From Bacilli bacterium (lineage in GTDB: Bacteria > Bacillota_I > Bacilli_A > RF39 > UBA660), in contig JAEDMO010000011.1 of assembly GCA_016302935.1 (NCBI GenBank), positions 1 through 22,725 on the forward strand: 22,725 nucleotides of DNA, in the 5' to 3' direction. Made by a program: the position numbers and the translations under genes. The notes beneath the pieces are model-generated. The model saw only the letters and a list, made by a program, of their open reading frames with translations, made no database searches and was not told where the DNA came from. Shown in pieces: positions 1-7,269 of the stretch. Position 1 is the stretch's first letter; every line of letters begins with the position of its first letter.

Positions 1-137
1 AAGGTATTGAACTCGGAAAGTTACAAGGAATTAAAAAAGTAGTTAAAAGTATGCTCGATAAGAATATGGATATAAAGAATATTATTGATATAACCGGATT
101 AAGTGAAGAAGAGGTAAAAAGGATAATTAATATTTAA
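1..137 (+). CDS. C-terminal end of a probable Rpn/PD-(D/E)XK nuclease-type transposase-like protein (partial)
   Basis: An open frame runs from position 3 to the TAA at 135-137 and gives the last 44 residues of a protein whose start lies outside the window. The tail begins with GIELGKLQG-type Gly/Lys-rich sequence, then a helix (KSMLDKNMDIKNIIDITGLS) and ends EEEVKRIINI. This layout is typical of the C-terminus of Rpn recombination-promoting nuclease and PD-(D/E)XK putative transposase proteins, where a charged linker is followed by a short helix-turn-helix-like segment. No catalytic residue is visible because the nuclease domain is upstream. A terminator follows directly, so the gene is transcriptionally separate from yqfC. 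Family assignment rests on this short tail only and is moderate. Confidence 0.5.
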   Translation, partial: GIELGKLQGIKKVVKSMLDKNMDIKNIIDITGLSEEEVKRIINI

Positions 138-140
138 AAG

Positions 141-171
141 CAAAATATCTGTTTAATACAGGTATTTTTTT
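141..171 (+). terminator. Intrinsic terminator after the partial nuclease gene
   Basis: A 9-bp stem (144-152 with 158-166, one G-U pair) has a 5-nt loop and runs into seven T residues (165-171). It lies 4 nt after the stop codon of the upstream partial gene. Confidence 0.8.
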
Positions 172-180
172 GTTGTTTCG

Positions 181-214
181 TTTTTCTATTATTTTCATAT
201 AAATAATAGAAAAA
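181..214. repeat. 14-bp perfect inverted repeat upstream of yqfC
   Basis: Positions 181-194 and 201-214 are exact reverse complements (14 bp) around a 6-nt centre (TCATAT). The element lies between the upstream terminator and the yqfC ribosome binding site (229-234). It could be an operator, a second hairpin terminator acting mainly on leftward transcription, or a leader hairpin. No convincing sigma-A or sigma-E promoter was seen beside it. Confidence 0.6.
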
Positions 215-238
215 TAATATGATTAATTAGGTGATACA

Positions 239-478
239 ATGAGACTACTTACTAGATTAAATGAATATATTAATGAGGATAGTTATGAGATAAGGATACT
301 TGATAATGTACTAGATATTAGTAATTATATTGAGATTAGAGAGTTTAGTAGTACTCAAATTGTAATTATTCATAAAAATGGTAAAACGATAATTGAAGGG
401 TCTAATTTAGTAATTAAAGTTATGCTTGATAGTGAAATAAAAATTACGGGTAATATTACTAATATTTTATTAAGGTGA
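239..478 (+). CDS. yqfC: Sporulation protein YqfC (YabP/YqfC family)
   Basis: A 79-residue protein of the YabP/YqfC family, small beta-rich proteins made during sporulation. The family is recognised from the pattern of short hydrophobic beta strands, including an IEIREFSSTQIVIIHKNG segment and a closing LVIKVMLDSEIKITGNI segment. B. subtilis YqfC is of similar size and is transcribed in the mother cell under sigma-E; its biochemical role is not well defined. The ATG has an AGGTGA site at 229-234. The TGA stop overlaps the ribosome binding site of yqfD, so the two are tightly coupled, as in many spore formers. This order is the main reason for a confident call. Confidence 0.85.
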   Translation: MRLLTRLNEYINEDSYEIRILDNVLDISNYIEIREFSSTQIVIIHKNGKTIIEGSNLVIKVMLDSEIKITGNITNILLR

Positions 479-482
479 AGAT

Positions 483-1667
483 ATGGAAAATAAATACTTA
501 AAGAGATTAGATAAAATTGTTAAAATTAAAGTCAGTGGGAGAAATGTTTATCGTTTTATAGATAGATTGATTAAGGATAAAGTGTATATATATGATTTAA
601 AGATTATTAATATTAAAAATGTTATTATTAAGATTAGCTATGATGATTATTTAATTCTTAAAGATAAAAAATCAATATATGATATTGATTTATTGGATGT
701 TTATGGAAAACTTAAAATAAAAAAATATTTTAAGGAGCATTATGTTTTTATTATCTTTTTAATTATAGGGTATGTTGTACTTATGTTTTTATCTAATTTT
801 ATTTTTGATATTGAGGTAGTACATGCAAATTTTGAGATTAGAGAACTTGTATATAGAGAACTTAGAAAAAATGGTATAGAAAAATATATATTTCGTAAAA
901 GTTATCAGGAATTAGAGAATATAGAAAAAAATATTTTGGATAATAATAAAACGAAAATAGAATGGATTGAGATTAATAGAAGTGGGACAAAGTATATTGT
1001 TAGAGTAGAGGAAAGAAAAATAGATAAGGGAGAAGAAAGATTTGAGTATCAGGATATTGTTAGTAGTAAAAGTGGTATAATTACTAAAGTGTTAGCGGAA
1101 AGTGGAGAGATAATTAAAAATACTAATGATTATATAAAAGGTGGAGAGGTTGTTATATCTGGAAATATTACACTTCCTGATGGGAGTAGTGTTTTATCTA
1201 GAGCTAGTGGGAAGGTTTATGCTGAGGTGTGGTATTTAGTTGATGTTAGTTATCCTTATATTTATAGGGAGGAGATTTTAACTGGGCGAGCGAAAGAAGT
1301 ATTTTTGATTAAGTTTTTAAATAAGAGAATATCTTTATTTGATTTTTCTAAATTTAATACTTTTAAGAAAAGTGATAGGATATTATTTGGTGATATATTT
1401 AAGTTTTTTAGTTTTATTAAGGAAAAACAATATGAAATGATTGTTATTGATGAATTTTATACTAAGGAAGAAGTTGTTGTTAAAGCTGTAGAAAGAGCGG
1501 TTACGAGAGTTAATGATACCTTGAGGGAAGATGAACAGATAATAAAGTATAGAATACTTAGTACTTATTATGATGAATCTAAAGTTAATTTAAAGATATT
1601 TTTTAGTGTTAATGAGGAGGTTAGTGAGGTTAGAAAAATAGATAATAATGAGGTAGAGGATAGTTAG
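483..1667 (+). CDS. yqfD: Sporulation protein YqfD
   Basis: A 394-residue protein, near the length of B. subtilis YqfD (about 398). The N-terminal about 80 residues are basic and cytoplasmic (motif RNVYRFIDRL). One transmembrane segment follows at about residues 84-108, then a long extracytoplasmic C-terminal part with YqfD features: a WIEINRSGTKYIVRVEERK segment, then SSKSGIITKVLAESGEII and a GGEVVISG stretch. YqfD is a sporulation membrane protein of the sigma-E programme in Bacillus; its molecular function is not settled. The ribosome binding site AGGTGA (473-478) overlaps the yqfC stop. In Bacillus, phoH and ybeY commonly follow; here a terminator and an unrelated autolysin operon follow, so the usual neighbourhood is broken. 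Confidence 0.88.
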   Translation: MENKYLKRLDKIVKIKVSGRNVYRFIDRLIKDKVYIYDLKIINIKNVIIKISYDDYLILKDKKSIYDIDLLDVYGKLKIKKYFKEHYVFIIFLIIGYVVLMFLSNFIFDIEVVHANFEIRELVYRELRKNGIEKYIFRKSYQELENIEKNILDNNKTKIEWIEINRSGTKYIVRVEERKIDKGEERFEYQDIVSSKSGIITKVLAESGEIIKNTNDYIKGGEVVISGNITLPDGSSVLSRASGKVYAEVWYLVDVSYPYIYREEILTGRAKEVFLIKFLNKRISLFDFSKFNTFKKSDRILFGDIFKFFSFIKEKQYEMIVIDEFYTKEEVVVKAVERAVTRVNDTLREDEQIIKYRILSTYYDESKVNLKIFFSVNEEVSEVRKIDNNEVEDS

Positions 1668-1701
1668 ATATATATATTGAAAATTTTATGATATTTTTTT
1701 C

Positions 1702-1727
1702 AAAACTAGTTATAATGACTAGTTTTT
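1702..1727 (+). terminator. Terminator after yqfC-yqfD
   Basis: A 9-bp perfect stem (1702-1710 with 1718-1726) has a 7-nt loop and T residues at 1723-1727. Because the 5' arm starts with AAAA, it may also work weakly on the other strand. Confidence 0.8.
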
Positions 1728-1760
1728 ATATGTAAATTTTTGTAAAATATTATTATAATA

Positions 1761-1789
1761 TAGTAAATTATGTAGATATTTGTTATAAT
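1761..1789 (+). promoter_or_regulatory. Extended -10 promoter for the autolysin-cohesin operon
   Basis: TGTTATAAT at 1781-1789 is a full extended -10 element (TGn plus TATAAT). A weak -35 (TAGTAA, 1761-1766) lies 17 bp upstream. The predicted transcription start is near 1796, which excludes the ATG at 1794 and supports the ATG at 1809 as the start of the autolysin. Confidence 0.6.
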
Positions 1790-1808
1790 TATAATGGAGA
1801 GTGGTAGA

Positions 1809-3821
1809 ATGAAAAACTTGACTAGATATGCGTTATTATTTGTTAGTTTTTTTGTTTTTAGCTCTTTTGTATATGCTTTGGAAACTACGGAAGTGACAAT
1901 GGGGAGAGTAGTTGGGGAGAGTGTTAGATTTAGAAGTGCACCGGATGCTAGCGATAGTTCTAATGTCCTTACTAGGTTATATGTTGGTGATAAGGTAGAG
2001 GTATTAAATAAAAATGCTGGTACTGGTAATGGATGTGAATTATCTTGGTATTACGTTAAATATAATGACATCGAAGGTTATCTATGTAGTGAATGGGTAA
2101 GAATTATTAATGATTCATCTGTAAGTAGTGAGTTTAATATTGAAGATTGGCCTATTGAATATAGGGAATACGTCTTTAAAATTCATGAAGAGTTTCCTAA
2201 TTTTGTATTGTTACCACTAAATACAGGCTTGGATTTTTATACGGCAGTTTATAATTTTAGTAAAAATGATAAGAGTTTAATTTATTATACTTTGGATGTC
2301 GGTTATAGATCTGTAAGTAGTAAATCATATAATTATAAATTAGATGAATTTTATTATGATAAAAATGAAGGATCTAGATGGTATTATGCCTCTTATGATA
2401 CGGTGGCATATTATTTAGATCCGCGAAATTTTTTGAATGAAACTAATATTTTTATGTTTGAAGATTTATCTTATAATACTACTTTACATACTAAGCAAGG
2501 GGTTGAAAAAATATTAACTGGAAGTTTTGTAACGAGTAGTGCTTTAAAGGATAAGTATGTTGGGTATCAGGATTGGTTTATGGAAGCTGCATCTACTTAT
2601 AATGTTAGTCCTATTCATTTGGCGGCTAGGGTTAGGCAGGAGATTGGTAGTGGTTCTATAGCTGCTACTGGTGAGCCTTTTACTTATACAAAGGATGGTA
2701 AAACATATAATTTTAGTGGACTTTATAATCTTTTTAATATTGGAGCATATGGTTATTCACCACCTGCTATTGCTGGGTTGGTTAATGCTAATGGTGGTGT
2801 GGATGGTTCTAATAAGAATTGTGGCAGACCTTGGGTTAGTCCTTATAAGTCAATACTTGGTGGGGCTTGTACAATTAGTAGTGGTTATAGTTCTAAAGGT
2901 CAACAAACTTTATATTTGCAAAGATTTAATGTTAATCCAGATGCTGCTAATGCAGTTTATACTCATTCTTATATGACAAATATAAGTGCACATTTATCAG
3001 AATCTTCATCATCTTATAAGGCTTATGCTGCTTCTGATTCACTCAATCAAGAGATAACTTTTTTAATTCCGGTTTATTTGAATATGCCAAAGGAAAAAGT
3101 TAGTTTGCCAAATAAGGGAAATCCTAATAATTATTTGAGCGATATTAGGATAAACAATATAAGTTTGGAAGAGTTTGATGGGGACAAAGTTGATTATGAG
3201 GTAATTGTTTCTGAACTTACTAATAAGGTTAGTATTTCTGGTACTACAGTTAATGCTAATGCGACGATAAGTGGTATTGGAGATTATGATCTTACTGATA
3301 TGGAAACTACTGTAACTTTGGTGGTGACAGCTCAAAATAAGGCAGTTAGAAAATATAATGTTAAGATAGTGAAGGATGATAGTAAGCCGTTAGAAATTAG
3401 TGATATTTTAGATAATATAGGAATAAAATACAATGATAAATATATAAGCGGTATTAGTAGTGGGGTGCTTTCTTCCAATATAATTGATAATGTTAAGAAA
3501 TTAACGTTGAAGGCTAATGCTGTCATTAATGATGAAAAGGGTGTGGTTAAGACTAATTCATCTTTGGTAACCGGTGATAAATTTATTATTAATTCTAATG
3601 ATAAGAGTCAAGAATTTATAATTGTTGTAACTGGTGATAACAATGGTGATGGTGAAGTTTCACTCATAGATTTGTTGAGGACACAAAAGTATATGCTTGG
3701 TGCTAGCAATTTGGATGATAAATATATGCTTGCTAGTGATGTTAATGGCGATGGTAATGTAGATTTGGTTGATTTACTAAGAATTCAAAAATATTTACTT
3801 GGTTATATTGATAAGTTATAG
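1809..3821 (+). CDS. Secreted SH3/beta-N-acetylglucosaminidase autolysin with cadherin-like and C-terminal dockerin domains
   Basis: The start is ATG 1809 because GGAGAG (1796-1801) sits at the right distance; the ATG at 1794 has no ribosome site. The 670-residue protein has a signal peptide (1-23, cleavage after VYA), a bacterial SH3 domain (about 31-98), a conserved linker with YYLDPRNFL, and a GH73-type glucosaminidase domain (about 240-410) with catalytic candidate Glu278 in RQEIG. A cadherin-like beta-sandwich (about 440-523) and a type I dockerin (about 606-670) follow. The dockerin has two calcium loops, DNNGDGEVSLID from Asp610 and DVNGDGNVDLVD from Asp644, each followed by DLLR(T/I)QKY. 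The expected role is cleavage of N-acetylglucosamine bonds in peptidoglycan outside the membrane. There is no transmembrane or LPXTG anchor. The next gene, 12 nt downstream, encodes a cohesin-like domain, which suggests non-covalent tethering. Confidence 0.88.
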   Translation: MKNLTRYALLFVSFFVFSSFVYALETTEVTMGRVVGESVRFRSAPDASDSSNVLTRLYVGDKVEVLNKNAGTGNGCELSWYYVKYNDIEGYLCSEWVRIINDSSVSSEFNIEDWPIEYREYVFKIHEEFPNFVLLPLNTGLDFYTAVYNFSKNDKSLIYYTLDVGYRSVSSKSYNYKLDEFYYDKNEGSRWYYASYDTVAYYLDPRNFLNETNIFMFEDLSYNTTLHTKQGVEKILTGSFVTSSALKDKYVGYQDWFMEAASTYNVSPIHLAARVRQEIGSGSIAATGEPFTYTKDGKTYNFSGLYNLFNIGAYGYSPPAIAGLVNANGGVDGSNKNCGRPWVSPYKSILGGACTISSGYSSKGQQTLYLQRFNVNPDAANAVYTHSYMTNISAHLSESSSSYKAYAASDSLNQEITFLIPVYLNMPKEKVSLPNKGNPNNYLSDIRINNISLEEFDGDKVDYEVIVSELTNKVSISGTTVNANATISGIGDYDLTDMETTVTLVVTAQNKAVRKYNVKIVKDDSKPLEISDILDNIGIKYNDKYISGISSGVLSSNIIDNVKKLTLKANAVINDEKGVVKTNSSLVTGDKFIINSNDKSQEFIIVVTGDNNGDGEVSLIDLLRTQKYMLGASNLDDKYMLASDVNGDGNVDLVDLLRIQKYLLGYIDKL

Positions 3822-3833
3822 AAAGGGGTATTT

Positions 3834-5174
3834 ATGAAATTTTTGAAAAGAATTGTATTTGTGTTATTTTTGTTTGTGCTTGGTTTATTTAAGGTTAATG
3901 CATCTTCAGCACTTATTAATGTTTCTACTAATAAAACTAGTGTGGTTGTAGGAAACAGTATAACTGTGACGGTGAAAATATCTTCTACTGAGGCAATTGG
4001 AGCTTGGGAATATGATTTATCTTATGATAATAGTATCTTGAAACTAACTTCTGGAACAGCACATGTTGTTGATTATGCAACATCATCTTCTATAAAAACA
4101 AAAAGTTATACATACACATTTAAGTGTTTAAAAAGTGGAACTTCTAATATAAGTGTATCTAATTATAATGTGATTAGTTTTAATGAAAATCCGATGGAAA
4201 CTCAAATATCTAAAACTAGAGTTAAGGTTATTACTAATGAGCAATTACAGCAATCATATTCTAAAAACAATTATTTGAAAACTTTGACTATTGATAAGGG
4301 TACGCTTAGTCCTGAATTTAATAAAGATACTTTAGAGTATAATGTAGATGTGGAAAATGGTGTGACAAGTGTAGTTATTGGAGCTACTTTAGAAGATAAA
4401 AAGGCAAAGTTAAGTGGTATAGGAACGATTAATGTTACTGAGGGAGTTAATAAAATAGAGGTTAAGGTAACTGCTGAGAATGGAAATGTTAGAAGTTATA
4501 TAATTAATGTTATGGTAAAAGAATTAGCTCCTATTGTTGTTAAAATTGATGATAAGGAATATTCGGTTATAAGAAAAGAAGGTGTATTAGACCCTCCTAG
4601 TAATTATGTAAAGACCACAACTTTGATTAATGGTGAGGAAGTACTTAGTTATAAAAATGAAATTACGGATTATACATTGGTAGGTCTTAAAGATAGTCAA
4701 GGTTCTATGGCTTATTATATATATAAAGATGATACATTTTCTTTGTATCGTGAGATTAATTTTAATAAAATGAGTGTAGCTTTATTAAAAATGGATAAAA
4801 GTATTATTCCTGATGGTTATTTTAAAACGGTAATTGGAATTGATAATAAAGAAGTTGAGGTATATAAATTAAATGAAAGTAGTAATTATTCTTTACTATA
4901 TGGTGTTAATACTGATACGGGTGAAAAAAATTTATATGTATATGATAGTAGGGAACATACTATTCAAATATATAATGATGAAGAAATTTCAATTTTAAAT
5001 AAAAAAAATAATTACAAAAGTAAAATAATTATTGGGTTAGTGATTGGGCTTGGAATAGTTATTATTGCATTTGTGGTATATGCTTTACTGATTAATAAAA
5101 AATGTAGTTTAAAGGAGATAAGTTTGAAAAGGGAACTTTTGGCTAAAGAGAAAAAAGAAAGAGAATTATCATAA
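3834..5174 (+). CDS. Membrane-anchored cohesin-domain protein with cadherin-like domain (probable dockerin receptor)
   Basis: A 446-residue type I membrane protein. A signal peptide (1-23, ending VNA) is followed by a cohesin-like module (about 24-131) with the family pattern: INVSTNKTSVVVGNSITVTV, then GAWEYDLSYDNSILKL and a closing strand-rich half. A cadherin-like beta-sandwich follows (about 144-229; NNYLKTLTIDKGTLSPEF then LEYNVDV). Residues 230-390 are an extracellular region I do not recognise. One transmembrane helix (about 394-419) and a short Lys/Glu-rich cytoplasmic tail end the protein. The ribosome site AAAGGGG lies a few nucleotides before the ATG, 12 nt after the dockerin-bearing autolysin, so the two are co-transcribed and a terminator follows. 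The inferred job is to hold the autolysin at the membrane through a calcium-dependent cohesin-dockerin contact. Cohesin assignment is by pattern and would benefit from a profile search. Confidence 0.78.
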   Translation: MKFLKRIVFVLFLFVLGLFKVNASSALINVSTNKTSVVVGNSITVTVKISSTEAIGAWEYDLSYDNSILKLTSGTAHVVDYATSSSIKTKSYTYTFKCLKSGTSNISVSNYNVISFNENPMETQISKTRVKVITNEQLQQSYSKNNYLKTLTIDKGTLSPEFNKDTLEYNVDVENGVTSVVIGATLEDKKAKLSGIGTINVTEGVNKIEVKVTAENGNVRSYIINVMVKELAPIVVKIDDKEYSVIRKEGVLDPPSNYVKTTTLINGEEVLSYKNEITDYTLVGLKDSQGSMAYYIYKDDTFSLYREINFNKMSVALLKMDKSIIPDGYFKTVIGIDNKEVEVYKLNESSNYSLLYGVNTDTGEKNLYVYDSREHTIQIYNDEEISILNKKNNYKSKIIIGLVIGLGIVIIAFVVYALLINKKCSLKEISLKRELLAKEKKERELS

Positions 5175-5186
5175 TTATATTTATGG

Positions 5187-5216
5187 AAAGAGGAATAGTA
5201 AGATATTCCTTTTTTA
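5187..5216 (+). terminator. Terminator of the autolysin-cohesin operon
   Basis: AGGAATA (5191-5197) pairs with TATTCCT (5204-5210) around a 6-nt loop, extended by flanking A/T pairs, with a T tract from 5210 onward. Confidence 0.8.
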
Positions 5217-5219
5217 TTT

Positions 5220-5247
5220 TAAAAAATTCTATATTTTGATATAGAAT
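5220..5247 (-). terminator. Terminator of the minus-strand yqfQ-like gene
   Basis: A 9-bp perfect stem (5226-5234 with 5239-5247) has a 4-nt loop. On the minus strand it is followed by six T residues (A run at 5221-5226 on plus), 8 nt past the stop codon of the minus gene. Confidence 0.8.
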
Positions 5248-5254
5248 AATTTTA

Positions 5255-5731
5255 TTATATAAAGAAATTTGGTTCGTTATTATGTTTTGATTCTGTGTCA
5301 TTTTCTTTTACATTTTCTTTGGTATTATCTAAGTTATTGTTATCATTTTCGTTGCTTTTTTCTTTCTCTTTTTCTTTAGGAGTAGTTTTAGTGTTGCTCG
5401 TTTCATCTTTGAAAGCTGAGGCTAATCTAAACATTGTTTTCATATTATTAAACATTGGACCAGTTTGTTTAATAATTGGAATAGCTTGATTTACAACGTT
5501 TAAGGTTTTTTGGGTGTTCGTTAGAATGTTTCCCAAGGTAATTCCACTACCTTTTAGTTTAGAAAAAATTCCTCCAGCATTTGCACCACCTCTTAGAATG
5601 TTTCCTAAACCGCCACTTGGTCCTCTAAATAAATTAGGTGACATAGTTGCTCTTCCTAGTAAACTAGGTCCTCTTAAAGGAGTGGGATTTATATTATTAT
5701 AAAATGGAGGAAAAGGATTATTACCGTACAT
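5255..5731 (-). CDS. yqfQ: YqfQ-like (VrrA family) putative spore coat protein
   Basis: A 158-residue soluble protein. The N-terminal third is rich in Gly, Pro, Asn and Phe. The centre carries the segment that defines YqfQ-like proteins: GNILTNTQKTLNVVNQA then IPIIKQTGPMFNNMKTMFR. The tail after about residue 112 is a low-complexity Lys/Glu/Asn stretch. The family is known from B. subtilis YqfQ, linked to the spore coat, and B. anthracis VrrA, known for variable repeats. The ATG at 5731 was chosen because GGAAGGTGG lies 5 nt before it; the GTG at 5740 would fall inside that site. The gene stands alone with its own terminator and a mother-cell type promoter candidate, which fits a sporulation role. 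Homology is based on the short central motif. Confidence 0.68.
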   Translation of the reverse strand: MYGNNPFPPFYNNINPTPLRGPSLLGRATMSPNLFRGPSGGLGNILRGGANAGGIFSKLKGSGITLGNILTNTQKTLNVVNQAIPIIKQTGPMFNNMKTMFRLASAFKDETSNTKTTPKEKEKEKSNENDNNNLDNTKENVKENDTESKHNNEPNFFI

Positions 5732-5750
5732 TTTTACCACCTTCCTAAAA

Positions 5751-5777
5751 TAATATATGTTTTTAAATAAAAAAAGT
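5751..5777 (-). promoter_or_regulatory. Candidate sigma-K/sigma-E type promoter of the yqfQ-like gene
   Basis: On the minus strand the sequence reads AC (5777-5776), 16 nt, then CATATATTA (5759-5751). This matches the mother-cell sigma-K pattern AC-N16/17-CATANNNTA. The site lies 20 nt before the start codon. In such AT-rich DNA a chance match is possible. Confidence 0.4.
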
Positions 5778-5805
5778 TAAAAAATATATAAAAATATGTT
5801 ACAAT
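5777..5805 (+). promoter_or_regulatory. Sigma-A promoter of the gspF-prepilin peptidase operon
   Basis: TTAAAA (5777-5782), 17-bp spacer, then TACAAT (5800-5805) preceded by TGT (5797-5799), an extended -10. The predicted start is near 5812, just ahead of the AGGGGA ribosome site of the ATG at 5826. Confidence 0.5.
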
Positions 5806-5825
5806 ATTAATAGTAGGGGACTGGG

Positions 5826-7250
5826 ATGATAAAAAAAGGGGATGTCAATATGATATTAGATATTTTGTTGTGGCCTTTTTTGATGATATACAAGGTAGAA
5901 AAATTGTTTTTTAATGGCTTGTGTAGTGTTTTTTCTGCTTTGAATAAGCCAATCGGCGGTAGTAAGAAAATAAGCGATGATGCTAAGCCTTTAGATTTTG
6001 AATCTTCTGATACTGTTAGACATAAAAAGAAAAGAAGATTTAATTATGTTGTTAAAGATATGTCTGGCAAGTCAGTTAGCGGTTATTTAGATGCTTATTC
6101 ACAAATAGATGTACATTCATTTTTGTTAAGTCAAGGATATGAAGTATATAGTATTACCGAAGATAAGTTTTCTAGTAGATTAGGGCTTGCTCAACTTGGC
6201 AGTCTTCGTAAGATGAGAGCTAAGGATTTAATATTCTTTTTAACTCAGCTGTCAACTTATATAAAAGCGGGTATTCCATTGGTTGAATCGGTTAAGATAT
6301 TGAGTCGTCAAACTAAAAATAAAAATGAAAAAAGGGTATATCAAAAAATTGTTTATGAACTTAATTCTGGGGTTAATTTTAGTGAAGCTTTAGTAAGACA
6401 GGATAAAGTTTTTCCTAAGTTACTTATTAATATGATTAAAACGGCTGAAATGACAGGACAGCTTACTGATACTTTGGATGATATGGCTGAATATTATAAA
6501 ACAATCGAAAGTAATAGAAAGCAAGTAGTGTCTGCGATGACTTATCCTAGTGTAATTTTTGTAATTGCTATTGCGGTAGTGACTTTTATGATTTTGTATG
6601 TTGTACCACAGTTTGTTGGTATTTATGCTCAAGCAGGGGCTGATTTGCCTACTATTACTAAATTTTTAATTAATTTTAGTGATTTTGTCGATAAAAACAT
6701 TATAACTATATTTTTATCTTTGGTGGCAATTATAGTGATAATTATTGTTTTATATAAAAATGTTACTGGAATAAGATATGGAATACAATGGTTGCTTATG
6801 CATATTCCAGTTATTAAATCGGTAATTATGTATAATGAAGTTGTGATGTTTACTAAAACATTTGCTTCTTTGATTAATCATGATGTTTTTATTACCGATA
6901 GTATGGAGATACTTGGTAGAGTTACTAATAATGAGATATATAAGATGTTACTTAGGGATGCTTTATCCAATTTGGCATCTGGTAAGAATATGTCTTTGGC
7001 GTTTAAAGGTCATTGGGCTTTTCCTTCTACAGCTTATGAGATGCTAGTTACTGGCGAGCAAACTGGTAGAATGGGTGAGATGATGGAGAAAGTGTCAGCT
7101 TTTTATCAGGAAGAACAAAAGACTTTGGTGACACAACTTAAGAGTTTAATCGAGCCGATTATGATTGTTTTTCTAGCTTTAATTGTTGGAGTTATTGTTT
7201 TGTCAATAGTAATTCCTATGTTTGATATGTATACACAAATTGGAGCTTAG
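5826..7250 (+). CDS. Type II secretion/type IV pilus inner-membrane platform protein, GspF/PilC family
   Basis: A 474-residue protein with two T2SSF repeats (about 134-265 and 335-470), the hallmark of the platform protein that couples an assembly ATPase to pilin polymerisation. Repeat one has LTQLSTYIKAGIPLVESVKI and ends in a membrane helix before YVVPQF; repeat two has FASLINHDVFITDSMEIL and MLVTGEQTGRMGEMM. Transmembrane helices lie near residues 238-262, 288-308 and 440-464. Residues 70-110 show the usual N-terminal GspF fold (FNYVVKDMSGKSVSGYLDA). An extra hydrophobic segment at residues 9-33 precedes it and is unusual for the family. ATG 5826 has AGGGGA; ATG 5850 with its own AAGGGGATG site is a real alternative (466 aa). 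It is first in an operon with a prepilin peptidase, but no ATPase or pilin gene is in the window. Confidence 0.88.
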   Translation: MIKKGDVNMILDILLWPFLMIYKVEKLFFNGLCSVFSALNKPIGGSKKISDDAKPLDFESSDTVRHKKKRRFNYVVKDMSGKSVSGYLDAYSQIDVHSFLLSQGYEVYSITEDKFSSRLGLAQLGSLRKMRAKDLIFFLTQLSTYIKAGIPLVESVKILSRQTKNKNEKRVYQKIVYELNSGVNFSEALVRQDKVFPKLLINMIKTAEMTGQLTDTLDDMAEYYKTIESNRKQVVSAMTYPSVIFVIAIAVVTFMILYVVPQFVGIYAQAGADLPTITKFLINFSDFVDKNIITIFLSLVAIIVIIIVLYKNVTGIRYGIQWLLMHIPVIKSVIMYNEVVMFTKTFASLINHDVFITDSMEILGRVTNNEIYKMLLRDALSNLASGKNMSLAFKGHWAFPSTAYEMLVTGEQTGRMGEMMEKVSAFYQEEQKTLVTQLKSLIEPIMIVFLALIVGVIVLSIVIPMFDMYTQIGA

Positions 7251-7269
7251 TATGGAAAAGAGGTAATTT

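Noticed and set aside
1794..1808. Upstream ATG (1794) as start of the glucosaminidase
   Set aside because: It lies about at the predicted transcription start and has no ribosome site; the GGAGAG that overlaps it serves the ATG at 1809, which also begins a clean signal peptide.
2671..2976. Long plus-strand open frame inside the glucosaminidase gene
   Set aside because: It lies fully within the well-supported enzyme domain in another frame; its Leu/Ile/Val-rich translation is what a frame-shifted AT-rich gene gives.
5295..5702. Plus-strand open frames opposite the yqfQ-like gene
   Set aside because: They are antisense to a gene with start, ribosome site, promoter candidate and terminator, and they have no ribosome site of their own.
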